Source: Ochromonas danica
Lineage: Eukaryota; Sar; Chrysophyceae; Chromulinales; Chromulinaceae
Assembly (NCBI GenBank): GCA_015146655.1
Contig: VKHL01000162.1
Location: 1 to 62,862, forward strand
Length of the DNA: 62,862 bases
Direction: 5' to 3'
In this document: positions 1-9,088 of the stretch, one piece after another
How the letters are laid out: each line of letters begins with the position of its first letter
Numbering within the stretch: position 1 is the first letter of the stretch
Notes under the pieces: model-generated
What the model was told of the DNA's origin: nothing
Seen by the model: only the letters and a program-made list of their open reading frames with translations
The model's database searches: none
Translations under genes and position numbers: made by a program

Positions 1-307
1 CCCACATGGGTCAAGTACCGACAAACTCATCATGGCATTCCGAACCTCGTGGAAGTTGTTCATACAGGTGCTACACCACCGTATAACAGCTCGTGTTATC
101 ATCCTGATGATCTTCAAACTGTTTCTAATGGCTATTCATGGATTAAAAGCACTCAAGACCAAGGCTAACAAGTCTGTAGAAGAAGAGCAACTATACAAGC
201 AACTCTTACAGGAGTGTGATGTAGCTCGTGGCCGTATGTTGAAAGAAGGGAAAGGGAAAGTGGAAGACTTAGGAGTTGGTCAAGGGAAATGGTCACGTGA
301 TCTATGA
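1..307 (+). CDS. possible 3' end of an unidentified gene (partial)
   Basis: One frame is open from the window edge to a TGA at 305-307. Its last 50 codons look coding: lysine/glutamate rich, with a helical run (SVEEEQLYKQLLQE) and a glycine-rich end. The first half of this frame reads as an unlikely hydrophobic stretch, while another frame over bases 1-168 gives a more protein-like sequence that stops at 166-168. A splice junction or a frame change between the two is possible; I could not place one. I do not recognise the family. The true start lies outside the window. Confidence 0.25.
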   Translation, partial: PHGSSTDKLIMAFRTSWKLFIQVLHHRITARVIILMIFKLFLMAIHGLKALKTKANKSVEEEQLYKQLLQECDVARGRMLKEGKGKVEDLGVGQGKWSRDL

Positions 308-475
308 GTAAAATAACTAGACTATGTTAAGGTATTTTGATTTCTTACTGTCGTTCATGATGATAGTTTCATTCACTCTGATGACTGCACATACTACTAG
401 AGTGTCACGCATAGTCTAATTGACACAGATATCATTCACGAAGAGACGGACTCTATCACTCCAGTCTGAGCTTGA

Positions 476-2028
476 TCAGGTCTTGTTGGTGATGGTCAGC
501 TTCTTGTTTTGTGTCTCATTTTGATAAATGATCTTCTCAATCTCAGCAATAGCTTTGCTGCCTGTATTAATAACAACAACATAGAATGATGATAACAAGT
601 AGTACAATGACGAGCTTAACAAAGAGATTGCTTACCAATCTCATAGCCAGGATTGTTTCTCAAATCCAAACTAATCAACGTCTTGTTATTAGATAAAGAT
701 AATCTCATCAAATCAAAATGTTCAGCTGTAAATTGATTTCCTGAGATATCTAATACTTGTAAATGATGTTCTGGATCACGAATAATGGAGAAAAGAACTT
801 GAGCCGTCTAACAGAACATTAAGACACATTACATTGACATTGACATTGACATTGACATTGACATTAGCATTGACGTTGGCATTGGCATTGACATTGACAT
901 TGACATTGGCATTGTATAACTATTGTGTGGTTCCTCTCAACAACAAAGCAACAATTAACTCACCTGAGCACCTGCACCATTGGATGCAAGATTCAAATCC
1001 ATTAAGCTGACATTATCACGAAGTCCTTCCATCAATAGACTACATCCTTCATCTGTCAGACGATTAAGACGAAGATTGAGTTGTAAGAGAGAGTCATTCT
1101 CTCTCAATCCACGCGCTAGATATCGTCCACCTTCAGCATGAATTTGATTATCAGATAGATTTAATGTCGTTAAGACACTATTTTCACCTAATAACTTGGA
1201 TAATAATCTTGCACCATGATTAGTAATCTTATTATGAGACATATCCAAGTGAGTGATAGTATTATTCTTAATTAATCCTGTCATTAACATTCGTAAGAGA
1301 TCATCATCTATTAAATTGCCTGCTAAGATGACTGTTGTTAATGTTTCTGATTGATGAAAGATTTTTGCTAATGAAGTAGCATCAGAAATTTTCATACCAA
1401 ATAACATACGCTCATAGTTAATCCCAACTTTTTTAATCCCATAGACAAGATCTAATTTTGTTAAATTAGGTAATAATGAACATAATTCAAAGAGTTCAAT
1501 ATGACTTGGTAATTGTCGAAAAGTGATCGTAAAGATATAATCCATAGCAGCATCAATTAATTCATATAATCCTTCAATATCTTCAGTTGCAGCATCAAAA
1601 TCTTCTAATCGTTCAGTTAACATTTTTTCAAAATATAATTGTTTCCATAATAAATTATGATCAGCAAGATTACAATTATGCCATCCATATTTATCAACAC
1701 AACATTTCTTCCAATAACTTTCATTATAGATATATCGTGCCCCTATGATAGGTGATAGACCAGTGCCTAATAACTTTGTAATCTCAACCATTAAAGGTGG
1801 TGGTATTACTTCACGTATAGGACGTTCATTAAAATTTTCAACTACAACACGTATACATTTATCAATTAATTTTTCATGTGCTGGATTTGGTGGACGATTT
1901 AAGACTGCTTGAGTATAACGTTTCTTTTCTTCTACAGGAATGACACGTGGTTTATAAGTACGAAGTTGATCTTTTAAAGATGATTCACCTGTACTTCTAC
2001 CTACGGTATATCCACAACGAATGGCCAT
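476..2028 (-). CDS. dynein regulatory complex subunit 5 / TCTE1-like LRR protein
   Basis: Leucine-rich-repeat protein of the nexin-dynein regulatory complex, which links outer doublets and tunes dynein in motile flagella. Exons (reverse strand): 964-2028, 636-807, 476-561; both introns are GT-AG (156 and 74 bp) and the joined frame gives 440 residues, close to TCTE1 proteins. The N-terminal half has the family-type helical region (LPNLTKLDLVYGIKKVG begins the repeats). The C-terminal half is a run of ribonuclease-inhibitor-type LRRs (LDMSHNKITNHGARLLS, LNLRLNRLTDEG), continued by exon 2 (LQVLDISGNQFTAEHF). The start ATG at 2026-2028 is the first in frame. It shares a 380-bp divergent promoter region with the FAD monooxygenase. 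The family call is from recognition of the overall pattern; other LRR axonemal proteins are the main alternative. Confidence 0.75.
832..914. repeat. hexanucleotide (TGACAT)n microsatellite inside an intron
   Basis: About thirteen copies of a TGACAT-type unit with scattered variants (TAGCAT, TGACGT, TGGCAT) fill most of intron 1 of the DRC5-like gene and roughly double its length relative to the other introns of the window. Confidence 0.85.
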
Positions 2029-2408
2029 TCTTTTTACTTTTCAAGGTTGTTGTTATCAATATTCTTCTTCTTGTTGTTGTTGTTGTTATCCGTTTCTATT
2101 CGTTTCATACTTGCATGAGACGGGAAAATCCATGTGGAATCCATGGATAATATTGGTAATTTGGTGTTTTCGTGTTTTCGTTGTCTATTGTCCAGTCAGT
2201 TTGTGTTGATCCTCCTGCGCGGTTGTTGTTGTTGTTGTTGTTGTTGCTGTTGTTACAGGTCAGAGGGTTTAGATCACAGGATTAAGCGAAAGACTTCTCA
2301 ACTCTCTTCTTAGTAATAGCTATCCTTTCCTTCCCTGTATCCCATCTTCACGTCTTCTTCATTAAGAATTTTTTTTTACTTTCAATCATTCTCAAGAAAG
2401 AAATAAAA
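2029..2408. promoter_or_regulatory. divergent promoter region with (TTG)n tract and half-palindrome
   Basis: This 380-bp stretch separates the start codons of the DRC5-like gene and the FAD monooxygenase. It holds an imperfect TTG/GTT trinucleotide tract (about 2223-2258) and, at 2134-2146, most of the palindrome TGGAATCCATGGATTCCA seen complete upstream of the first F-box-like gene. I see no convincing TATA box. Confidence 0.45.
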
Positions 2409-4085
2409 ATGGTAAATGATGAGAAGAAAATTCGGAAAATTGCAATTATTGGTTCAGGTATAGCAGGACTTGCATTAGCAGCTTGTTTGAAAGTGATTCC
2501 AACCGAGATTGAAGAAGTAGTGATCTTTGATCCTGTTGATGATGTACAAATTAAAAATCTGGGTGGTGCCATGGCCTTGTCAGGTGGTGCGCTGGTATTA
2601 CAAAAACTAGGTTATCTCAGTACTTTACGTTATTTTGGTAAAGCTGTTCATCGAATTCATTATCTAACCAATAAAGAAGAAGATGTCTTAGAAGTGGATT
2701 TAAGTCAAATTTTCCCACGTTTACAAGAATTAGAAATAATGGAAAATCCATTAACGTATACTATGCGTTGGTCAGCCTTACGACAATTATTATATGATTG
2801 TGCATTTAAAGAAAATGGAAATCTTGATTCAGAAGGTTTACCTCCTAGTAAAACACGTATTATCTATCGTCCAAAAAGAAAGTTTTCTTCTTTAGCTGAA
2901 GATAGTGTAACAGGGAAAGTTACCTTATACTTCTCTAATCGTCTTCATGAAGGAGAGTTTGACTTAGTTATTGGTGCAGATGGTGCTAAATCAGTTGTAA
3001 GAAAATTTACAGCTTTACCAAATGAAACAATTCTAACAGCTTTACCCTGTGGAAGATATCTTCCATCAGCTTTTGGTGTACAAGATACTGGCTTACGTGT
3101 AGTACAATGTATTTCACCTCCTGTAAGTGAGAAATCAGAATTCCAAGAAACTGCAAGTTGTGAGAGTATGACAGAAGAAGAGTTAGTTGCAGCTGCAGAT
3201 CACATGTCAGAAGGAAAGATTGAACATCATCTTGGTAATGGATGCAATGCAATGACAATGCGTGTAGGAGATTTTGAGAATACCTATTATGTCTTACAAG
3301 TTGTCTATCGTGAAACTTTCCATCATTCTGATGATCGTGATACACAAACCAATTGGGAACCAACAAAAGGTGTAAAATCAGAAGTGGAAGAGTTATTAAA
3401 GAATGGAGGATTTCTACGATATCGTGAACTTCATGCCATGCTGGATATTGCCAGTAGACCAGGTGGTTTGATTTATGATGTTGGTATTAAAGATATGCTT
3501 TACCCTTTACGCAGCTGGGCATCACATTCTGGTCGTATTGTTTTGATTGGTGATAGTTGTCATGCCACGTAAGCTATTGTTTCATGTTTGTTTGTCATCT
3601 CCTGGGATAAACATCTCCTGCGTCACTCTTTGCTTGTCTTTAGAGCACCGTTTCTTGGACAAGGTGCCAATCAGGCTATTCAGGATGCCTTTTGTCTTGC
3701 TAACCTTCTTTACAAACACAATTGTAACAAGGTCTTGAAAGTCTATGAAGAGTTTTCTGCATCGTCCCGGCCCAAACATTCCTCTGTTCTAAGGTGGCCA
3801 TCAGTCTTTCTCTTCAAGATTTTCTCTACAATAGGCAGTGCCTTTTTACGATATGCCAATGTGCGAGTTGCTCAACCTACGAAGTTACAACAAATGGTCT
3901 ATGACTATGAGGATATTCGTAAAGGTCATGTGTCCTGGCTTGTCTTGGTGGCTCGTTGTATTGGTTACCTTGATACACTTCCCAGTCGCTTCGGCTTCTT
4001 GCTCAAATGCAATTTCATGCGAGTTTTGAAATGGCTAAGGCTGGGGCAAGCCCTTCTGGCAGAGCCTGCTGTGCCTGTTGTGTAA
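2409..4085 (+). CDS. FAD-dependent monooxygenase (aromatic-hydroxylase fold)
   Basis: Flavoprotein hydroxylase of the UbiH/salicylate hydroxylase/zeaxanthin epoxidase superfamily (PF01494); the substrate cannot be read from sequence. Exons 2409-3568 and 3644-4085 join across a 75-bp GT-AG intron in phase 2 to give 533 residues. All three FAD/NAD(P)H fingerprints are visible: the N-terminal dinucleotide-binding GSGIAGLALA (residues 16-25), the internal DG motif in DLVIGADGAKS, and the GD motif LIGDSCHA followed directly after the intron by TAPFLGQGANQAIQDA. The intron therefore splits the most conserved motif, which confirms the junction. The N-terminus starts only about 10 residues before the Rossmann strand and shows no targeting peptide, so the protein is probably cytosolic. 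The C-terminus has no obvious extra domain. Confidence 0.85.
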
Positions 4086-4383
4086 TAACTTTCATTGTAT
4101 AGAGAATCAATAGTAGCTAAGCAGTTAGTGGAACTAAAAGCGATTTAGAGAAATAGCAAATTGCAGGCGTCCCTTGTCTTTTCTCTGTTTGGTCGTCGCG
4201 GGTATGCATGCATGGGCTGACTGTTTCAAGTCTTAAACTTTACTTTTAAATGTCAATTCGAAAGATGTTAGAATAAGGTTTTTATATCGCTCAGATTAGA
4301 TGTGATAGTTAGTTTATAATACATAGTATAAAGAGAGTGGAGAGGGTGGTAGATGATGGAGTAGCAGGCTAACTCTATGGTTG

Positions 4384-5244
4384 CTAGGACTGGGTGGTGA
4401 GGTCAATATTACCCTTGCAAAGGTCACGCAGCGAACCGGTCACCTTGTCAATATCTGATCTGGCGACATAGCATTCTATCGCTATCATGGAATGATCAAT
4501 AGTATCAATCTTGTCATCTTCCATGTCCAGTCCGTCGTCATCTTCTATCATTGTCGGTATCGTCTCTTTGATAGCTGATTGCTTGTATTGATCCAAAGCA
4601 TAATAGACTTGACCACTAAAGGCAGAATTAACTCTTATTTTCAAGGTGACCACAGGAATATAATCATATACTTCAGCTAATTGCAGCGCATTCTTTGCAA
4701 CACCGTGATAAGCACGAATTAACCCACCTGTACCTAATTTCACTCCACCAAAATAACGTGTTACAATAACGATAACATCTGTTAATTCCATAGCTTCAAT
4801 AGCTGTGAGAATAGGTCGACCTGCTGTTCCACTAGGTTCACCATCATCACTTATTCGGAAAGAAGTGGTAGATTTCCATGCCCAGCAGTTATGTGTTGCT
4901 TTCAGATCTTCGACTTTCTTCAGATAGGTCATAGCATCATCGAAAGTCTTGGCACGAGCAGCAAAGACAAGGAACTTGGACTTTTTGATGACCTCTTCAT
5001 ATTTGACCTCAGCTCGGAGAAGCTTGAGGGAGGAAGCAGTGCTGGCAGTGGTAGTGGTGGAATGGCCAGCGGATTGAGAGGAGACAGCAGAGATTACACT
5101 AAAAGGGAAACAACTACGATGAACTATGAAGTTACCATGCCTTACTACATTAAATCGATAAGATATCATTAAACTAAACAAAAACCCTAGGAAAGTTATA
5201 ACAAGCAATAATAATGGTTTGTTCATGAGCATGAATAAAAGCAT
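4384..5244 (-). CDS. IMPACT/YigZ family protein (UPF0029) with N-terminal signal/anchor
   Basis: Single-exon gene of 286 residues. Residues about 80-200 form the UPF0029 (IMPACT N-terminal/YigZ) domain with its signature blocks SDDGEPSGTAGRPIL and VTRYFGGVKLGTGGLIRAY; the C-terminal third fits the DUF1949-type ferredoxin-like domain of bacterial YigZ. Bacterial members have poorly defined roles; eukaryotic IMPACT inhibits Gcn2 through a separate RWD domain that is absent here, so this is the YigZ-like form. Unusually, about 75 residues precede the domain, beginning with a strong hydrophobic segment (KPLLLLVITFLGFLFSLMI) and then a basic, serine-rich stretch. This suggests entry into the ER and perhaps onward to the plastid. 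Translation could start at the first ATG or six codons later. The tRNA-Arg gene begins 70 bp upstream. Confidence 0.85.
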   Translation of the reverse strand: MLLFMLMNKPLLLLVITFLGFLFSLMISYRFNVVRHGNFIVHRSCFPFSVISAVSSQSAGHSTTTTASTASSLKLLRAEVKYEEVIKKSKFLVFAARAKTFDDAMTYLKKVEDLKATHNCWAWKSTTSFRISDDGEPSGTAGRPILTAIEAMELTDVIVIVTRYFGGVKLGTGGLIRAYHGVAKNALQLAEVYDYIPVVTLKIRVNSAFSGQVYYALDQYKQSAIKETIPTMIEDDDGLDMEDDKIDTIDHSMIAIECYVARSDIDKVTGSLRDLCKGNIDLTTQS

Positions 5245-5314
5245 CTCAAATAGTTGGTTGAAAAAGAGGCAAATAATAGGTTATTCATATTCAGTAATTC
5301 CTCCACGTAGACAT

Positions 5315-5388
5315 GCTCGGTTAGCTCAATTGGATAGAGCGCAAGACTTCTAATCTTGAGGTTGTGGGTTCAAGTCCCATGCTGAGTG
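5315..5388 (+). tRNA. tRNA-Arg (anticodon UCU)
   Basis: A full 74-nt cloverleaf can be drawn: 7-bp acceptor (GCTCGGT with GCTGAGT), 4-bp D stem, anticodon stem CAAGA/TCTTG with loop CTTCTAA (anticodon TCT, reading AGA), variable loop AGGTT, and T arm GTGGG-TTCAAGT-CCCAT. There is no intron. A TTTT run at 5394-5397 and a longer T run just after serve as RNA polymerase III terminators. Relative to the two other copies, base pair 3-70 is U-A rather than C-G, a compensated change that argues this gene is functional. Confidence 0.95.
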
Positions 5389-5662
5389 CTAACTTTTGAC
5401 TTTTTTGTTGGGGAAAGTGTTATTAGTTTAAAAACATGTAAAATAGCTTGTAGTTATGGTTTTATCGGACCTATGAGGTTTTCTAGCATTTGTCAAATAT
5501 GTCATGTCCTTTGTAGATCACTAACTTTGATTCGATGCTGGTCTATCATTGTCCTTTGTCATTCTTTGGTTCATGTGATGTCGTTAGGTTTCTGGAGGTT
5601 TGGCCAACAGATTCCCGCAAGGTGTTGACCCGCTGACAAGAAGAAGATAAAGAGAATTTAAT

Positions 5663-7011
5663 ATGATGCGCGATCGACTGTACTCGAAACTCATTGGAAT
5701 AGCTTTAGCAGTGCTGTTAAGCAATGGTAGCTTAGCTTTCCATCTTTCTTCTGCTTCCAAATTAGCTCATGATGTAGCCAGCAAATGTCAAATGGTCAGT
5801 ACTGTCCCAGATGTCCTACATGGTGTGGAGACAGGCATGCCTACTACTGATGCCAAGCTAAAAGAAGGTATTGCTAACTTCTATGATGAGGTAAGACTTT
5901 GATTACATGATCAACGGACTCCAACTGACCTTCTTTGTCCATCCCCTCTGACCACCCCCACCCCCCTCATAGACGTCAGGAATTTGGTTGGATGTTTGGG
6001 TAAGCAGAAAAGAATAGTTTATTTTCTACTTAATTTTAATAGCTAAAGGATCTATCTTGATCAATATATAGGGGGAAGATATGCATCATGGGTACTATCC
6101 ATCACCTGATTTCAAAGATCATAAAGCTGCACAAACTCTCATGATAGAACAATCACTTCGATGGGCTTTTGGAATAGAGAATCTACCTTCTCAATTCTTT
6201 GAAGGAAAGAAAATGGTAGATGTTGGATGTGGAGTGGGTGGTAGTAGTCGCTATATTATCAAGAGGTTTGGTGGACAAGCTGTGGGTGTGTCTCTCTCAC
6301 CCTATCAGGTTGGTCGAGCCAATGACTATAGTGCACAAGCAAATCTCTCAACTAGCTTATCCTATCAAGTTGCTGATGCTATGGCAATGCCCTTTGAAGA
6401 CAATTCTTTTGATTTGAGTAAGTTTTTCATTGAATATCTAATCTACAATCTAATTGTGTTTCATTATCATACATAGCCTGGAGTATGGAAAGTGGTGAAC
6501 ATATGCCAGATAAAGCTCAGTTCATGCGTGAATTACATCGTGTTACCAAACCTGGTGGGAGAATTATTGTTGTTACTTGGTGCCATCGAGAAGTGGATTC
6601 TGAGAGCCCATTAGAGAAATGGGAAGCTCGTCTATTGCGGAAAATCAGCAAAGCATACTTCCTTCCTGATTGGGTACCTGCTAGTCGCTATGTTTCTTTG
6701 GCCCAGTCACTAGGGCTAGAAGACATCCGTAGTGATGATTGGTCACAATATGTTTTACCATTTTGGCCTGCAGTTATTCGCTCAGCTTTGAAACCTCGTA
6801 ACTTTGTCAAGATGCTGTTGTCTGGAGGAACCACAGTGAAAGGCGCTCTAGCTTCGGTAGGATATTTCTACTCATGCACATTCCTTTTTCTATTTCTGTC
6901 CATTTTCACAGTCCTGACTTTCTTACGATTGTTTTGTAGTGGTGGATGCGCAAAGGACTGAAGAAGAATGTAATCAAGTTTGCTATTATCACTGGGCGGA
7001 AAGAGAAATAA
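5663..7011 (+). CDS. VTE4: gamma-tocopherol methyltransferase, plastid-targeted
   Basis: Final step of tocopherol synthesis: SAM-dependent methylation of gamma- (and delta-) tocopherol in the plastid. Five exons join in phase: 5663-5890, 5973-5999, 6072-6417, 6477-6856, 6940-7011, giving 350 residues. The start gives a signal peptide (LIGIALAVLLSNGSLAF) whose predicted cleavage leaves F at +1, the red-secondary-plastid import motif. The SAM-binding loop is VDVGCGVGGSS at about residue 134. The family blocks WSMESGEHMPDK, GGRIIVVTWCHR and FWPAVIR follow, and the C-terminus KFAIITGRK matches plant VTE4. Exon 2 is only 27 nt (TSGIWLDVW), but without it the conserved FYDE...GEDMHHG block is broken. 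The closest alternative, MPBQ methyltransferase VTE3, lacks these C-terminal blocks. Confidence 0.93.
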
Positions 7012-7428
7012 GAGGGAATAGAGAATGGATGATCTACCTGTGGCTGTATTTCATTCACGATCATCATAAAGATAATGCATCTTTAGTGTCATTGACCTTT
7101 GTTAAAGGGCTCTTCGACTGCAGCATGTCACAGTCTCTAGCTCAGAGTAAACGGCGACAATGGGTCTGCAAACAGCATTGCTCACCATCACTGACCAAGT
7201 CTTCCTGACAAATAAGAGATAGAGAAGAGTGCATGAGGTCACCATTGTCACTCACATACAGTGTCACCATTAGTGGAAGAGTTGTCATGATAATGAAAAC
7301 TGCTTGGAAGCGAGCAGAGACCTCCACTCATTTAAGCTATACTATTTACCATAAAATAAACCTTGTTGGAAGCAATGATGAAATCTCCTCGCTTAAGAGA
7401 GATGATGTTCATATATCACAACTCCCCA

Positions 7429-7513
7429 GCTTGTTTCATGCCATAAATATTGACCATTACTTGATGATAAGGACTAATGAAGTAATGGTCAATATTTATG
7501 GCATGAAACAAGC
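7429..7513. repeat. perfect 34-bp hairpin in the gap after VTE4
   Basis: Bases 7429-7462 are the exact reverse complement of 7480-7513, separated by a 17-nt loop. The arms are AT-rich and without a single mismatch. The hairpin lies about 420 bp past the VTE4 stop in a 630-bp stretch (7012-7643) with no gene that I can support. A processed RNA hairpin, a minute foldback element or a 3'-end structure are all possible. Confidence 0.9.
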
Positions 7514-7643
7514 GAGACCACTTCAGTGACCTTGTGCTTATAAACCTATAACCATCACGTATCATAGGCAATGCAGCTGAACCAATCACAGAGAAGAGAA
7601 TGATATTTCCACAAACATTTGCTGGGAGCTACTGAACGAACAT

Positions 7644-7794
7644 AAGCATGCCTGATAACACCAAGACTCTTGACTCGTAAAGAGAGCAAAATGATCAAGG
7701 TGGAGAGAGTGTATAAATTGAATCGAATCATGTAGGACAAGAATAAAAGAAGTGAGCAAACAAAACCATTGGGAAAATGAATACACAATTGCAT
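7644..7794 (-). pseudogene. duplicated 5' fragment of the PsbP-like gene
   Basis: On the reverse strand this piece repeats the first 50 codons of the PsbP-like gene at 8205-8355, including the ATG and hydrophobic leader, with one amino-acid difference (V for I). It then runs into unrelated sequence and never reaches the PsbP domain. It is a by-product of the inverted duplication; whether it is transcribed is unknown. Confidence 0.7.
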
Positions 7795-7827
7795 TTGTAT
7801 TCAGACATGTAAGAGGCATTTTCAACA

Positions 7828-7901
7828 GCCCGGTTAGCTCAATTGGATAGAGCGCAAGACTTCTAATCTTGAGGTTGTGGGTTCAAGTCCCATGCTGGGT
7901 G
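7828..7901 (+). tRNA. tRNA-Arg (anticodon UCU), left-arm copy
   Basis: Same 74-nt cloverleaf as the gene at 5315, with acceptor GCCCGGT/GCTGGGT (pair 3-70 is C-G). The body is otherwise identical, the anticodon is TCT, and a TTTT terminator lies at 7909-7912. It lies in the left arm of the inverted duplication. Confidence 0.95.
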
Positions 7902-8084
7902 GTTCCTCTTTTGCCCTCTATTTTGTGGTTTCGCTGCTGGAATACGAATGATCTGTTTTACCAAATCCAACTATTGACACCGCCATCACAATGCTTTCTA
8001 TCATTGTTGCTAGGAAAATAACAACAAAAATTGATGTTATTCATAAATGGTGTTTATTCACCATCGCTTCAGTGGCAAAAAGTA

Positions 8085-8355
8085 GCAAAAGAGGAACCAC
8101 CCAGCATGGGACTTGAACCCACAACCTCAAGATTAGAAGTCTTGCGCTCTATCCAATTGAGCTAACCGGGCTGTTGAAAATGCCTCTTACATGTCTGAAT
8201 ACAAATGCAATTGTGTATTCATTTTCCCAATGGTTTTGTTTGCTCACTTCTTTTATTCTTGTCCTACATGATTCGATTCAATTTATACACTCTCTCCACC
8301 TTGATCATTTTGCTCTCTTTACGAGTCAAGAGTCTTGGTATTATCAGGCATGCTT
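8085..8355 (-). repeat. right arm of the 271-bp inverted duplication
   Basis: Mirror image of 7644-7914. This arm contains the start codon and leader of the intact PsbP-like gene and is therefore probably the source copy, the left arm being derived. Confidence 0.95.
8098..8171 (-). tRNA. tRNA-Arg (anticodon UCU), right-arm copy
   Basis: Identical in sequence to the copy at 7828-7901 but on the reverse strand, with its TTTT terminator complementing 8086-8089. It is divergent from the PsbP-like gene, whose first ATG is only 34 bp from the tRNA 5' end, so the two share or abut promoters. Confidence 0.95.
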
Positions 8356-9024
8356 CTGACCTAAAGAGTTTACTGGGTGGGGGCATCGAGTGCAAGGCAT
8401 CCTCCCTGTTGGCGCGATGGACTGTCATCTCCACTTTGGCCCTCTTTCCCGTGCCATCTATTGCAAGCGATCTCACTAATACCTATACGTCTACTCAAGG
8501 TCACTTTTCCTTCAAATATCCAGACACCTTTCTTCCTTCTCCCAAGCTGCTTAAGACTCATCAGGTGGAAACTCTCTTTTCTTCCGAGAGCACTAAGGGC
8601 TATACTATGGGTGTGGCGGTGAGCAGTCTTTGACCATCCTGCTGCTTCTATAGCTTTGATTAAATTCTTCATTTCTCTCTTTAATTAGGTTGATCCTGTG
8701 AAGATCAATTCGATTAGAGAGTTTGTCAAGGTGGACCAGTTAGCTGATCGAGTGTTGGCAATTGAGAAGGCTAAAGAAGGCTATATAGATGGTAAAATTG
8801 TTTCCGCCACTGAAGCAGTCATCAATCGACAAGGAGAAGAGCTACCTGTCTATGAGCTAGACTACCTGGTTGAGACAACCCGTGGCCAGAACCACTACCT
8901 TGTTCGTGCCACTATTGCCAACAAGCAACTCTATGTCTTCACAGTACAATGTAAAGAAAAAGATTATGATAGTCTGAAAGAAGAAATGAAAGATGCTGTC
9001 AAGACTCTCACAATTGATTCATAA
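8205..9024 (+). CDS. PsbP-family thylakoid lumen protein
   Basis: PsbP-domain protein (PF01789) of the oxygen-evolving complex or one of its PPL/PPD relatives. Exons 8205-8618 and 8689-9024 (70-bp GT-AG intron, phase 0) give 249 residues. The PsbP domain begins at about residue 93 with TSTQGHFSFKYPDTF. It continues through VDPVKINSIREF and DYLVETTRGQNHYLVRATI, and ends in the family-type C-terminal helix KEEMKDAVKTL. Upstream is a multi-part leader: a hydrophobic start, a middle region, then a second hydrophobic segment ending SIAS, as expected for ER, plastid and thylakoid transfer. Translation may begin at 8205 or at the in-frame ATG 8268. The first 50 codons lie within the inverted duplication. 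There is no clear ASAFAP motif. Confidence 0.85.
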
Positions 9025-9088
9025 CTTAGCTTGAGCGTTCAGCAAAGGGATAATTCAAATATGCTAGTGATTCAACAACTAACTCTTA

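Larger units (their letters stand above)
7644..7914 (+). repeat. left arm of a 271-bp inverted duplication
   Basis: The reverse complement of this arm matches 8085-8355 with one visible mismatch over 271 bp; the spacer is 170 bp (7915-8084). Each arm holds, from outside in, the first 50 codons of the PsbP-like gene, the short 5' flank, a complete tRNA-Arg(UCU) and 13 bp past it including the TTTT terminator. Similarity ends sharply at both arm ends. Confidence 0.95.

Noticed and set aside
7644-8355. Inverted duplication as a DNA transposon with terminal repeats
   Set aside because: No transposase or target-site duplication; the arms contain a tRNA and a host gene start, and homology ends inside normal sequence.
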